DNA of 64,000 nucleotides from Propionispora vibrioides (GCF_900110485.1 NZ_FODY01000008.1:62001-126000), one strand, 5' to 3'; shown: positions 53,246-63,385, numbered from the stretch's first letter. Numbers and translations are program-made. Notes: generated from the letters alone by a model not told the origin.

Positions 53246-53282
53246 AATGCTGGCAGCTTGCGTTTATACTCCTGCAGCGCTC

Positions 53283-53627
53283 TTACGCGTCCTCCATCGT
53301 TACGATTCTTAAGCTGGTGATCAGGCCGTCCCGAGTTGTAAAGAAGTAATCCAGCAATACCGGACTGCCCGCAAAGTCGCCGGAAACACGGGCGGATAAA
53401 ATCGACTCCTGCCGTTTGGCGCTAAAGCCCATAACCAGATACTGATTTTTATACTTCGCGCTATCTTCAAACCATTGCCGGATAGCATCCTTGCCGCGGA
53501 ACTCCTGCCCTTCGGTATAAACAACCGCCTCCTCGGCAAAGCAGGCTACGAACGCCTGGCTGTCACCGCTAGACTTTGCCTGCATAAATGTATCAATCCG
53601 TGGTGGCAATTTTACGGACACGCTCAT
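53283..53627 (-). CDS. SnoaL/NTF2-like domain protein
   Basis: This 114-residue protein has the NTF2-like pattern: helix with FMQAKSSGDSQAFVACFAEEAVVY, then GQEFRGKDAIRQWFEDSA, then three beta strands ending LITSLRIVTMEDA. Such small cone-shaped domains bind or isomerise small ligands; the function is unknown. I use the ATG after AAGGAAGGG. A longer frame from a GTG has no ribosome site. Confidence 0.82.
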   Translation of the reverse strand: MSVSVKLPPRIDTFMQAKSSGDSQAFVACFAEEAVVYTEGQEFRGKDAIRQWFEDSAKYKNQYLVMGFSAKRQESILSARVSGDFAGSPVLLDYFFTTRDGLITSLRIVTMEDA

Positions 53628-53790
53628 CCCTTCCTTTACAAACCGAATATACACAACACTGTTGTCGCGGAGCAGCTCCGCTGCCTGGCCTTCTCTAACT
53701 GCGCCTCAAATTATTATACCATCAAAAAGAGCAAATAGCCGCCTTCTTTGATGGTATAATAACATTCACACTATAGCCGGACCGGAAGCC

Positions 53791-55170
53791 TTATTTCCCC
53801 GGAATAGATGGTCCGGTAATACGTCCCCAGTTGGCGTTAATGGCGGCGGCAATCATCTGTTTGCCCTTAATATCCAGATGCAGTCCGTCTGTCGCCAGTT
53901 CGTTCGGCAATATCCCTTCCGGCGACTCCATGCCCTGAGCCACATCTATATGATCCTGCGTCCGGATAAAGTCATTGATCTTCTGCCGTTCCTGCTGCCA
54001 GCCCGCTGCGGTCGGTTCGTCAAACACGCGCTTAATATTGCCCGGATTAATCGGCGGCAGCGTCAAGAATACAGGATGTATCCCGTTGTCCAGGCATTTT
54101 TTCTTCAAGGCGGTCAAATCTGCAATAATATCCTCTGCCGAATAACCGCCGCGCATACTATTGGAGCCTCCCATAATGATCAGGTAACGGGGCTTGAACG
54201 GCAGCACATCCTGTTCAAAGCGCTCCACCATCGTCGCGCTGGTATCGCCGCTCTTTCCCAGGTTGATCACCGGAAAATCCAGATAGTGCTGATAGCTGTA
54301 TTCCCAGTCCGACGGCGAATACGATACTGCACCGCCGCCATGAGTAATGCTGTCGCCGTAAGTGGCCACCTCAAAAGCGGCGCCGGGGACAACGCCAAAT
54401 TTGCCGACATCCGAATAGACTCCCACCGGATTCCCCTCCTGATCCATCGCCCGCACTCGCCAATAAAAAGGCTTCCTGCCAACCCGGGGCGTGGAATCAT
54501 AATAGTCAAAGCCCACGGCAATAGCCGAATCGATGCGATGCACGGAAGGTTCTATTCCGTTAGGGTTTTCCGGCAAATCATCAAGAATTTCCACTTCATA
54601 CTTGTCCCCACCGGCCACAGGAATCCAGGCATATACCGGATAAAGCAAAACACTGCCCGCCGTTTGGTTAAAAACAGAGGTGGGAATAGGCTTTAGCTGA
54701 ATGTCCTTGTCCTGATCCACATATACCTTTTGCACGTCCGAGTCATCGCCGATGCGTTGTCCGTCCAGATTAAGGCCATGAACCCGCCAGTAAAAATAAT
54801 CTTGCTGTAATCGATCAGTTAGATCAGCATTATAGCCATTGACATAAATATAAGAAGTTGAAAAAAACGGCGTCGGCTGGAAGCGTGGTTCATCATACAC
54901 GCCCGGATTTTCCTGAAACAATTCAATTTCATAAGCCACGGCCGACTCCACCTTGGTCCAGCGCAGCACTGGCTTTAAGGATGCCGGATTCTGTTGCGAA
55001 AACTCCACGGTTGCCTCCGGCTTATCCGGCCGGGGCATTTTTTTCACAACCGTTTGTCCAGCCGTTGCTACCGTCTGCGTATCTACCGGATCTTCCGCCG
55101 CCGTCGTGCGAAACAGGAAAAAACCTACTATAAAAAGAGCGATACCACTTAGCAAAAAAAACTTTTTCAC
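53791..55170 (-). CDS. Secreted SGNH hydrolase with two FN3-like domains
   Basis: At 459 residues this has a signal peptide or anchor (KKFFLLSGIALFIVGFFLF). Two beta-sandwich, fibronectin-III-like modules follow (about residues 50-150 and 160-265), each with a P.L.W..V..A..YE.E... strand and a FYWRV strand. A C-terminal SGNH domain comes last, with EVATYGDSITHGG (Ser, near residue 275), NLGKSGDTSATM, IIMGGSNSMRGG and ATDGLHLDIKG (Asp/His). It probably deacylates an extracellular or cell-envelope polymer. The start is GTG after GAAGGAGG. Confidence 0.9.
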   Translation of the reverse strand: MKKFFLLSGIALFIVGFFLFRTTAAEDPVDTQTVATAGQTVVKKMPRPDKPEATVEFSQQNPASLKPVLRWTKVESAVAYEIELFQENPGVYDEPRFQPTPFFSTSYIYVNGYNADLTDRLQQDYFYWRVHGLNLDGQRIGDDSDVQKVYVDQDKDIQLKPIPTSVFNQTAGSVLLYPVYAWIPVAGGDKYEVEILDDLPENPNGIEPSVHRIDSAIAVGFDYYDSTPRVGRKPFYWRVRAMDQEGNPVGVYSDVGKFGVVPGAAFEVATYGDSITHGGGAVSYSPSDWEYSYQHYLDFPVINLGKSGDTSATMVERFEQDVLPFKPRYLIIMGGSNSMRGGYSAEDIIADLTALKKKCLDNGIHPVFLTLPPINPGNIKRVFDEPTAAGWQQERQKINDFIRTQDHIDVAQGMESPEGILPNELATDGLHLDIKGKQMIAAAINANWGRITGPSIPGK

Positions 55171-55354
55171 GGCTGCCTCCTTCTGGGCAACGTACTTTTC
55201 GCTCCCCTTTACATATATTTTTCCGGAAGCCTTCGCGCTTTATGCTCCGGCAACCCTTGTCTATTTACTGATAATTATAAATGTCTTTGAATAAAAAGGC
55301 TAGTACCAATGCATTGTCCTGTCAGGATAGGAAAATATATCCACCCAGAGCGCC

Positions 55355-55384
55355 TTGACAGCCGCTTGTAGCTGCTCCTATAAT
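55355..55384 (+). promoter_or_regulatory. Sigma-A promoter of the lipase-like gene
   Basis: TTGACA (55355-55360) and TATAAT (55379-55384) match consensus in both hexamers with an 18-bp spacer, 53 bp before the GTG start. Confidence 0.82.
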
Positions 55385-55437
55385 TTGAGTAGTACAACTG
55401 ACTGTTCAGTCCAGATTCTACGGAAGGAGGTGCGGCT

Positions 55438-56760
55438 GTGAAGCCATTTTTGCACCTGCTGCTTGTTCTTTGCTTTCTGATCTATCCTTCGGCTGCCGCC
55501 TGGGCCGGTCCCCAGGAAGATTATGAAGAAGCTTATAAAATTTATCTGGCTGCCGCCACCAGCGCCGCAGCCTATAGCGACCGTCTTGGTGAGTTAAGCA
55601 CCCGCTACCTGGAGCAGGACGGCTGGCAAATTGATCATTACGTTCAGCCCCAGGGCCGCTCCGGCGTCCGCTACTTGATTGCCCAGAAAAATAATACGCC
55701 CTTCTATTTTATCGCCATTGTCGGTACGGAAAATGAAAAGGATGTTAAACTTGACCTTAAAGTGGATAAAGTACCCTTCGCCGGCGCTACCGATGAAGAA
55801 ATCTCCGCTGCTGCGGCTCAAAAGAATGTGCCTGATACCGAACCTAAAGTCCATAAGGGCTTTAACCAATTCCTACAGGCCGGACCGGCGGCCACGCTGC
55901 GCAGCCCCCGCCGGGGCAGCCTGGCGCTGCCCGATCTGCTGACGGCGAACAAAGACCGCAAGCTTTACCTGACCGGTCACAGCCTCGGCGGCGCAGCCGC
56001 TACCCTAGGCGGCGCAAGATTAATCAGCACCGGTATGACTTCCGGCCAACTGGAGGTTATCACTTTCGGCGCCCCGGCTGTGGGCAATGCCGCTTTCGCC
56101 GCCAAGTTCGCCCCGATCCTGCCAGTGACCCGCATCGTCCAGTCCAGCGATCCGGTCACCGGCGTGCTGCAGACCCTATTCGGCGGTTATCAGCAGTTTG
56201 GCCGGGAAATAAAATGGCCGGCCCCAGCCTTCGTAAGCGATTCCCATCAGTTAACCGGTTATATCGATTCGGCCATCAAAAATTATTACGACAAACGCCG
56301 CCTGGCCATGGATGCCGGCATGCCGCTTCCCGCTTTTCCGGCGTTTGCCGGGGCCAGCCAGGACAGTGCCTATATCCTGCCGCTGAAAAACAGCTTGCCC
56401 GAGAACTTAACCACCGAATTCTGGTATATGAATGAGGCCTTGCAGGATGAATACCGCCGCACCTTTTCCCGCCAGGTAACTCCTGCCGACATGCCGGATT
56501 CCTGGCAACAGGCAGCAGCGGCCTCCGGCTGCCGCTGGGTCATTGCCTCTGAAGTCAGTGCCAGCCGCGTTAAGCAAGAAAAGAATGCCTATTATATCAC
56601 CCTGACTCAGACAATCTATGACGCAACGACTGGCGCCGTCGCCGACACAGCCATTTACTCGACAGGCACCTATACCCTGACGCCGCTGGAAGCCTTTATC
56701 CACGCCTTTAAAGAAATGAATATCCATCTGAACTCCCGGCTAACTAAAACCGCCATATAG
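55438..56760 (+). CDS. Secreted class 3 lipase-like protein
   Basis: This 440-residue protein has a signal peptide (KPFLHLLLVLCFLIYPSAAAWA) and a Lipase_3 alpha/beta-hydrolase domain, about residues 40-280. The nucleophile elbow is LTGHSLGGAAATLGG near residue 180, with FGAPAVGN and a QSSDPVTGVL segment that may hold the catalytic Asp, then VSDSHQLTGY for the His. A C-terminal region of about 130 residues has no family I recognise. The start is GTG after GGAAGGAGG. It is divergent from the SGNH gene, and both products are exported. Confidence 0.87.
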   Translation: MKPFLHLLLVLCFLIYPSAAAWAGPQEDYEEAYKIYLAAATSAAAYSDRLGELSTRYLEQDGWQIDHYVQPQGRSGVRYLIAQKNNTPFYFIAIVGTENEKDVKLDLKVDKVPFAGATDEEISAAAAQKNVPDTEPKVHKGFNQFLQAGPAATLRSPRRGSLALPDLLTANKDRKLYLTGHSLGGAAATLGGARLISTGMTSGQLEVITFGAPAVGNAAFAAKFAPILPVTRIVQSSDPVTGVLQTLFGGYQQFGREIKWPAPAFVSDSHQLTGYIDSAIKNYYDKRRLAMDAGMPLPAFPAFAGASQDSAYILPLKNSLPENLTTEFWYMNEALQDEYRRTFSRQVTPADMPDSWQQAAAASGCRWVIASEVSASRVKQEKNAYYITLTQTIYDATTGAVADTAIYSTGTYTLTPLEAFIHAFKEMNIHLNSRLTKTAI

Positions 56761-56810
56761 CGGCAGCTCCTATCAGATGCTTCATCAATTTGCCGCCGCT
56801 TTTACCCTGC

Positions 56811-56854
56811 ATAAATCGAGGCCTGTTCCGTAAAAGGAACAGGCCTCGATTTAT
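56811..56854. terminator. Terminator after the lipase-like gene
   Basis: ATAAATCGAGGCCTGTTCC and GGAACAGGCCTCGATTTAT form a 19-bp perfect stem. The rest of the spacer to crcB (56855-57085) shows no gene or named element on either strand. Confidence 0.9.
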
Positions 56855-57085
56855 ATCTCCCGTAAAGTCATCAGTATAAGTAATGGCCTTATGACCAAAT
56901 AAAAAGACATCTGTTTGTCACACTTCCATCAGGCTCAGGATAATCCTGTTTCTTACTCTGGATACAAACCACCCTGGTTTTCGAGAAGCCTGTCTCCGGC
57001 GAAGGGTCCCTGATTGGCCCGAAAAAGAATAAACCTGGGTTAGACGGTTCACATTCCCCATCTTTTCCCAGGAAATAATTCCTCT

Positions 57086-57460
57086 CTAAAACAGTCTGGC
57101 AATACCAATCCCCAGCCAGGTGGCAAAAAAACCGACTCCCAAATTGAGTCCTACATTATAAAAAGCCCGCAAGGCATCGGCAGTTTGCAGTAAGCGCAAA
57201 GTCTCATAACTAAAGGATGAAAACGTAGTCAAACCGCCTATTAAGCCAATGGCGACAAGCAATCGCCAGTAGGGGCTGATGCTTAACCGCTCGGTGGTCA
57301 TTGTCAAAAATAAGCCGATAATGAAGCACCCTACCACATTAACAAGCAACGTCCCAAAGGGAAACTCCGGACCAAACCGCTCCGCCATCCAATTGGACAC
57401 TAAATACCGAATGACTGAACCAATCCCACCGCCGACCGCTACTAAAACAATTCCCAGCAT
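57086..57460 (-). CDS. crcB: Fluoride ion channel CrcB/Fluc
   Basis: This 124-residue, four-helix inner-membrane protein has the Fluc signatures GGGIGSVIRYLVS near residue 10, FGTLLVNVVGCFIIG near residue 36 and GLIGGLTTFSSFSYE near residue 73 (the GGLTTFS.F phenylalanine box). Fluc dimers let fluoride leave the cytoplasm. It is the last gene of a minus-strand unit with a DUF190 gene, usp and an antiporter, downstream of two fluoride riboswitches. The ATG follows AGAGGTG. Confidence 0.96.
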   Translation of the reverse strand: MLGIVLVAVGGGIGSVIRYLVSNWMAERFGPEFPFGTLLVNVVGCFIIGLFLTMTTERLSISPYWRLLVAIGLIGGLTTFSSFSYETLRLLQTADALRAFYNVGLNLGVGFFATWLGIGIARLF

Positions 57461-57495
57461 ATACTTTCACCTCTCTTGCCTCGTCTGTTCTTCTG

Positions 57496-57843
57496 TTATC
57501 GCTTCGGTGGTTTATGACCGTATTTGATAACTTCTATATCGTCAATCGTAACCATTCCCTCCTCCAGCATATCATCCAGGAAGGGCAATAGCTTGGCAAC
57601 ATACTCCTCACTGTCGATAATTTCCACTAAAATGGGTAAATCACTGGATAAATCCACAATACTGGCCGTATGAATCCGGCTGTTGGCCCCATAACCCACG
57701 ATGCCGCGAAACACCGTCGCCCCCGCCATATCCAGTTCCTTGGCCTTTTCCACGATAGCTTGATACAAAGAACGCCGTTTCCAGTGATCGCTTTCCCCGA
57801 TATAAATCCGTAATCGTTTGGCCTGACTCGCAATTTTGGGCAC
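57496..57843 (-). CDS. DUF190 protein (CrcB-associated)
   Basis: This 115-residue protein has the DUF190 pattern RIYIGESDHWKRRSLYQAIVEKAKELDMAGATVFRGIVGYG, then VEIIDSEEYVAKLLPFLDDML. It is a small, GlnB-like ferredoxin-fold protein often found beside crcB, with no proven function. The start is GTG after GGAGGAG. A second DUF190 gene lies at 63.4-63.8 kb. Confidence 0.93.
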   Translation of the reverse strand: MPKIASQAKRLRIYIGESDHWKRRSLYQAIVEKAKELDMAGATVFRGIVGYGANSRIHTASIVDLSSDLPILVEIIDSEEYVAKLLPFLDDMLEEGMVTIDDIEVIKYGHKPPKR

Positions 57844-58110
57844 AAAGACTCCTCCTTCAACTTGATACCAATCAACTTTTTATAGCCCGGCTGCCTGCAA
57901 CGGCCTAAACCGGCACAGCAGCGTGTATGATCTTTTGCAGCCTGGTCGCCGGCTGCCACCACGACAGCCAATACGGCTCGGGCCAGCCAGCTACCGGGCC
58001 GTATTTTTGTAATTTTCTCCGTTAACCCTTAGGGGGGTGCTTAACTATCCGCAACAACCCTAACGGCACTTTTTGTACCATACTTCGTTAACATTTTTGA
58101 TATGCTATCT
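57844..58110 (-). other. Spacer between usp and the DUF190 gene
   Basis: The 267-bp spacer contains only weak stems (for example CGGCCCGG/CTGGCCCG near 57.98 kb). I looked for a third fluoride aptamer here and did not find the GGCGATGG or ACTCCTAC elements. Confidence 0.4.
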
Positions 58111-58536
58111 TTATTTTACCACAACAACCGGCACTTTAGCATAGGTAACCACCTTTTGCACTACACTGCCAATAATCAGACTTTTAAATCCACCCATGCC
58201 CCGTGTACCCATGACAATCAAATCGGCCCTGCGATCAACAGCGTAGCGCATCAGGCTCTCCGCCGGATGGCCCTTTAAGATTTCCGTCTGTAGAAAAATC
58301 CCCTGTTCCTCACCATAAACCACAGCCTGCTCCAGCAGCGGCCGGTACTGTTTCTCTCCATCGGCGTACCATTCATCCACTTCATCAATGCTGGAGCTAA
58401 ATTCAGGGGGCTTAACCACACTGGCCACTACCACCGTCGCCCCCTCAAACCTGGCAGCCAGGCCTACCGCCCAGACTAACGCCTTGTGGCTGCCGGCTGA
58501 GCCGTCATAAGCCACAACTATTTTTTTCAAATCCAT
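58111..58536 (-). CDS. Universal stress protein
   Basis: This 141-residue UspA-fold protein starts KKIVVAYDGSAGSHKAL and carries the ATP-binding motif IVMGTRGMGGFKSLIIGSVVQKVV (GX2GX9GS) near residue 108. It is the ATP-binding class of Usp. Its ATG lies 2 bp from the antiporter stop, so the two are coupled. Usp genes are among the known partners of fluoride riboswitches. Confidence 0.94.
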   Translation of the reverse strand: MDLKKIVVAYDGSAGSHKALVWAVGLAARFEGATVVVASVVKPPEFSSSIDEVDEWYADGEKQYRPLLEQAVVYGEEQGIFLQTEILKGHPAESLMRYAVDRRADLIVMGTRGMGGFKSLIIGSVVQKVVTYAKVPVVVVK

Positions 58537-58537
58537 A

Positions 58538-59713
58538 TCAATCGGCCTCCCTCTCCCTGATAACCATGTTTTTTATCACTGCCGGCGATTCGTCGGTCTC
58601 ATCTGTCGGGAAAAACCATTTTTGGGCGATCATCGTCGGCACCACGGCGCTCAAAATGACGGTTGCCACCAGTACACTGTACTGTCCCTCATCGATATAG
58701 TGATTAGTTAGCCCGTACAAGGCCGAAATAGTGCCAAAGGTCAGACCGGTGCTCATTAGCAAGGTAGTGTAAATACCGGTACGCGGTGTATAGTGAAACC
58801 AGTTGGTCGCCGGCAATACGCCGATAAACTTGGCAGCCATTTTGATCAGCAGGAAAACCAGGATAGTCCCGGACATCGTATACAAAGCTCCCACCGATAC
58901 CAGTACCCCCGCTTTAATGAAATAGAACGGCGTAAAAACGGCAAATACAATGGCTCGCATTTTCACCAGCGTTGGTTTGTAGTGCTTGAAAAAGCGGGCC
59001 ATGGCCATACCGATAATATAGGCCGGAAGTACCGCCTCGCTGCCGCTGATTACCGCCAGATAGGCCAGGGCTAAGAGTACCAGAAAAATGAACTTGATTT
59101 CCGGCTCACTGACCCGCCCGCCATACCATTTGAATATCCTGGCAGCCAGCGGAGTAATAACCAGCACAGCCACGATCATAACTGCTGTAAACCAGACGAC
59201 CTTTAGCGAAAATCCGGTAAAGAGCAACCCCAGGGCCAGCACCGTCCCCAAATCAGTGACAAAGCAGGCCGCCAGAATGCCTTGACCTAAACGGCTGGCC
59301 GACAGCCCGCTTTCTACCATGACGGCATACACGACGGCCACTGAGGTGGTTGACAGTGCAATACCGGCAATTTTAGCGGCATTGCCGTCCCAGCCGAACA
59401 TATACTCGGCAAGCCACATGCCGCCCAGAAAGGGCAGCAGAAACGATAAAAAGCCAATCACCAGACTTTCTTTCAGGTTGCCTTTAAGACTATCGGGATC
59501 AATCTCAGCCCCGGCAAGAAAGGTCAACACCACAGCACCAAATCCGGCTAAAAAAGTAACCCAGGATGTAATCTCCAAATGCATGGCGTTGCCGCCAATC
59601 ACACCCACGGCAATCTCCATAAGCGCCACCGAAATGCCCAGCCGGATAGACAGGACGGTGGCAATAAGGGCCAGCAGCACCCACTGCGCGGCAATAGCAA
59701 AGTTCTGTTCCAT
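58538..59713 (-). CDS. Cation:proton antiporter (CPA2/KefB-like)
   Basis: This 391-residue inner-membrane protein has about 12 helices. TFLAGAEIDPDSLKG near residue 64 is the CPA2 family motif, and LSTTSVAVVYAVMVESG near residue 120 is the ion-site helix. It has no TrkA-N domain. An antiporter is a usual companion of fluoride riboswitches and may help with ion or pH balance under fluoride (inference). The second fluoride aptamer lies about 200 nt upstream, in its leader. Confidence 0.92.
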   Translation of the reverse strand: MEQNFAIAAQWVLLALIATVLSIRLGISVALMEIAVGVIGGNAMHLEITSWVTFLAGFGAVVLTFLAGAEIDPDSLKGNLKESLVIGFLSFLLPFLGGMWLAEYMFGWDGNAAKIAGIALSTTSVAVVYAVMVESGLSASRLGQGILAACFVTDLGTVLALGLLFTGFSLKVVWFTAVMIVAVLVITPLAARIFKWYGGRVSEPEIKFIFLVLLALAYLAVISGSEAVLPAYIIGMAMARFFKHYKPTLVKMRAIVFAVFTPFYFIKAGVLVSVGALYTMSGTILVFLLIKMAAKFIGVLPATNWFHYTPRTGIYTTLLMSTGLTFGTISALYGLTNHYIDEGQYSVLVATVILSAVVPTMIAQKWFFPTDETDESPAVIKNMVIREREAD

Positions 59714-59912
59714 TGACAGCTACCTCCTTGTTAGTCCTTGACTAATACTCCCAGGGTGTGCTTCAAATTAACGAAATGTTCTATGGCGAGTGACTTTTGC
59801 GAAAAGACAAAATTCACGAAAATGGCCCTTACTTCCAAAAATTTCAACGAAGTGTGTCAAAAAAGCACCCTTCAAAGACACTCCGAACCATTTGCCAACA
59901 CACCCTAGGGAA

Positions 59913-59964
59913 GGTAGGAGTTATTACCGCGTTCACTGCGGGGTTATGGCGAACTCCATCGCCG
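59913..59964 (-). ncRNA. Fluoride riboswitch (crcB motif) upstream of the antiporter operon
   Basis: On the minus strand the aptamer reads GGCGATGGAGTTCGCC, then ATAACCCCGC...GCGG, then TAATAACTCCTACC. Expected elements are present: the stem GGCGA/TCGCC, the CCGC/GCGG stem and the pseudoknot GGAGT with ACTCC. It fits the fluoride aptamer consensus (Rfam crcB RNA). The downstream expression platform is unclear: ACTCC can alternatively pair with GGAGT about 30 nt later, and no clean terminator is visible. Confidence 0.88.
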
Positions 59965-60006
59965 GTTTTTACGCCGTTCTGCCTGAAAAATCAACCGGAC
60001 AGCCTG

Positions 60007-61287
<1,281 letters not shown>

Positions 61288-61407
61288 ACATAGCGCCTCC
61301 TTCGATAAATTACCTATAAGATTTGTTAGCAAACACCTATCAATACATTCAACTCTAATTTTTTCACCAATTAAACTTATATTAGACTTGTTCTTAGCAG
61401 CGGGCAG

Positions 61408-61445
61408 AAAAAAAACAGACTCCTACCACCTAAGTGGTAGGAGTC
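61408..61445 (-). terminator. Riboswitch-controlled terminator before eno
   Basis: On the minus strand GACTCCTACCAC and GTGGTAGGAGTC form a 12-bp perfect stem with a 4-nt loop, followed by eight Ts. Its 5' arm contains the ACTCCTACC that the fluoride aptamer uses for its pseudoknot, so the two folds exclude each other: ligand binding should prevent termination and turn eno on. Confidence 0.92.
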
Positions 61446-61485
61446 ATTACCGTCTGCACGGACTTAAAGGCGAACTCCATCGCCG
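61436..61485 (-). ncRNA. Fluoride riboswitch (crcB motif) upstream of eno
   Basis: On the minus strand: GGCGATGGAGTTCGCC, then TTTAAGTCCGTGCAGACGG, then TAATGACTCCTACC. The stem GGCGA/TCGCC, the CCGT/ACGG stem, the conserved AATGA and the pseudoknot GGAGT/ACTCC all match the fluoride aptamer consensus. It shares 16 identical bases with the second aptamer at 59913-59964. A terminator that reuses the aptamer's 3' strand follows directly. Confidence 0.93.
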
Positions 61486-61504
61486 CTATAAAAATATGGC
61501 TTTA

Positions 61505-63331
61505 TTATATCAGCCGGTCTGATTCTGCGTCAATAGCAACCGCTTTGCCAAACTCTGGCTCTACGGTATTCACTTGCTGCAAAAGCTGCTGCAATTGCCC
61601 GGCAGCCCGCTGCAGCCGGCTGCACCGGTCTGCCACATCCTCAGTTTGTCCCTGTTTTTGCACCGCCGCGGCAGCAACTGCCTGGGCAGTCCCGTCCACC
61701 GCCTCGGCCAGCCGGGCACTAAAGGTTGCCCGGAAGGAATGAAAAGCTGCCTCCGTATTCTGTAAAAGAGCCCAACGCAGGCTTTCCACATTCCGCAGCA
61801 CCAGCGTTTCCACCTGCCGTTCCAGACGCTTGCGGATACGGACAAACCGAAACGAGGCCGGTAGCAGTACCTCCAGCCAGGTGTGGGGAATTCCCCCCAG
61901 GCCTGTTTGCCATTCCGTTTTTACCCAATAGGGCTGACGTTTCATTTGAAAGGTCAGCTCCTGCTCCACCGCCTGATAATCAAGGGCAAAAATGGTGGCT
62001 GCCGTCTGACGCACCGCCTGAATCAAAGCCTCAGCCCGCTGCTGATGAACAGCCATTACACCGGCCAGGTAGTCGCTAAACTGGTCGGCAGTGGCTGACA
62101 GTTCCCGGTCAAAAAAGGGAGCAACAGCCGCCATCAGGGCAGCCTGAGCGTCCCGCTCCAGACCGGGACGTTCACCACCGCTTAGCTCTTTTGCCACCAC
62201 ATGGGATAAGTAGTCCCGGGCCTGCTGCCGCAAGAAGCCGGCCTGCTGCTCCAGAAAGTCCAAAGCCCGCTTGCGATCACCGGCCAGTATGTCATCGGCC
62301 TGCTGCTCTTCGTCCGTCAATTCTGTCAGTTTCTGCCGCAGCAGTGCCTGCTTGGCGGCCAATTCATCGACCGGCATAAGCAGAACCTGGACGGCAAGCT
62401 CCAGCTCCAACAAGGCTTCCCGCAGCACGGCAGCCAGTTTGGTTTCAATAGCCATAGCCAGTACCGCCTGCATTTCCTGCCGGAAGAAAGCTGTTAATAC
62501 CTCCTCCAGCAGGCCTAACCCACTAGCCGCCAGCAGACGGCTATCACCTCTCGCTTTGCCCAAAACTGCCTGCCGGGCCGATACCTGGTAGACGGTTTCC
62601 ACTGCTATGCCGGCCTGTTCCCGCAAAACCTGCCGCAAAAAGCTAACCATGGTGTCCTGTTCCTCACTGCTGAGATGATCAGCCTTATTGAGCACAAAAA
62701 ACAAACGCCGCACATGATGCTGCACAATCTGCAGAAACGCCAATTCCGCCGCCGTAACCGGCGGGTCGGCAGATACGACAAACAGCGCGGCATCACACTG
62801 GGCAAGAAACCGGAGCGTCGTGTCCGTATTATGCCGGAAAGTAGAACCAATGCCCGGCGTATCAATCAGGACGACTCCGCCGGCCAGCAGTGCCGCCGGA
62901 TATTCTACAATCACCTGCTCCACCTGCAAACAATTGGCCGGGTTGGCCTGTTCCGCCACAAACCGGCTCAAATAGTCTGCCAGTGACGCATCATCATCAA
63001 ATACGCCCTGTTCCTCCCGTCCGTCAGCAAACGTTATATATGCCCGCCGTCGCATCCCCTGACGGATGACGGTCGGCAGCGCCGTCACCGGCACCAAACT
63101 GGACGGCAAAAACGGGCCGCCCAGCAAAGCATTGATCAGGCTGCTTTTGCCGCGCTTAAACTGCCCCAGTACCGCCAAATGAAATTGTTTTTCCCTCAGC
63201 CGCTCCGCTAGTTTTTCCACCCGGACAGCATGCGGGATAAATCGATTGCCAACCTGCCTTAGCTGCCCGGCTGCCTCTTCCAGCAGTCCGGTCAGGCAGG
63301 CTTCCTGTTCCGGCATACGGTCATATTTCAT
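61505..63331 (-). CDS. Dynamin-like GTPase
   Basis: This 608-residue protein has a dynamin-type GTPase domain: P-loop LGQFKRGKSSLINALLG near residue 55, switch I TALPTVI, G3 LIDTPGIGS near residue 157, and G4 FFVLNKADHLS near residue 215. A long helical region of about residues 290-600 follows, with a hydrophobic/basic patch around PYWVKTEWQTGLGGIPHTWLEVLLPASFRFVRIRKR that could meet membrane. Bacterial dynamin-like proteins remodel or repair membranes. Its stop lies just upstream of the fluoride riboswitch. The eno unit follows on the same strand. Confidence 0.9.
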   Translation of the reverse strand: MKYDRMPEQEACLTGLLEEAAGQLRQVGNRFIPHAVRVEKLAERLREKQFHLAVLGQFKRGKSSLINALLGGPFLPSSLVPVTALPTVIRQGMRRRAYITFADGREEQGVFDDDASLADYLSRFVAEQANPANCLQVEQVIVEYPAALLAGGVVLIDTPGIGSTFRHNTDTTLRFLAQCDAALFVVSADPPVTAAELAFLQIVQHHVRRLFFVLNKADHLSSEEQDTMVSFLRQVLREQAGIAVETVYQVSARQAVLGKARGDSRLLAASGLGLLEEVLTAFFRQEMQAVLAMAIETKLAAVLREALLELELAVQVLLMPVDELAAKQALLRQKLTELTDEEQQADDILAGDRKRALDFLEQQAGFLRQQARDYLSHVVAKELSGGERPGLERDAQAALMAAVAPFFDRELSATADQFSDYLAGVMAVHQQRAEALIQAVRQTAATIFALDYQAVEQELTFQMKRQPYWVKTEWQTGLGGIPHTWLEVLLPASFRFVRIRKRLERQVETLVLRNVESLRWALLQNTEAAFHSFRATFSARLAEAVDGTAQAVAAAAVQKQGQTEDVADRCSRLQRAAGQLQQLLQQVNTVEPEFGKAVAIDAESDRLI

Positions 63332-63385
63332 CCCGCTCTCTCCCTTCTCAAGCTGCCACTGCTCCGTTTTTCAGCACGGGCATGG

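Noticed and set aside
57627-57971. A 114-codon minus-strand frame upstream of the DUF190 gene
   Set aside because: It overlaps the DUF190 gene in another frame, has no family features and no convincing ribosome site.
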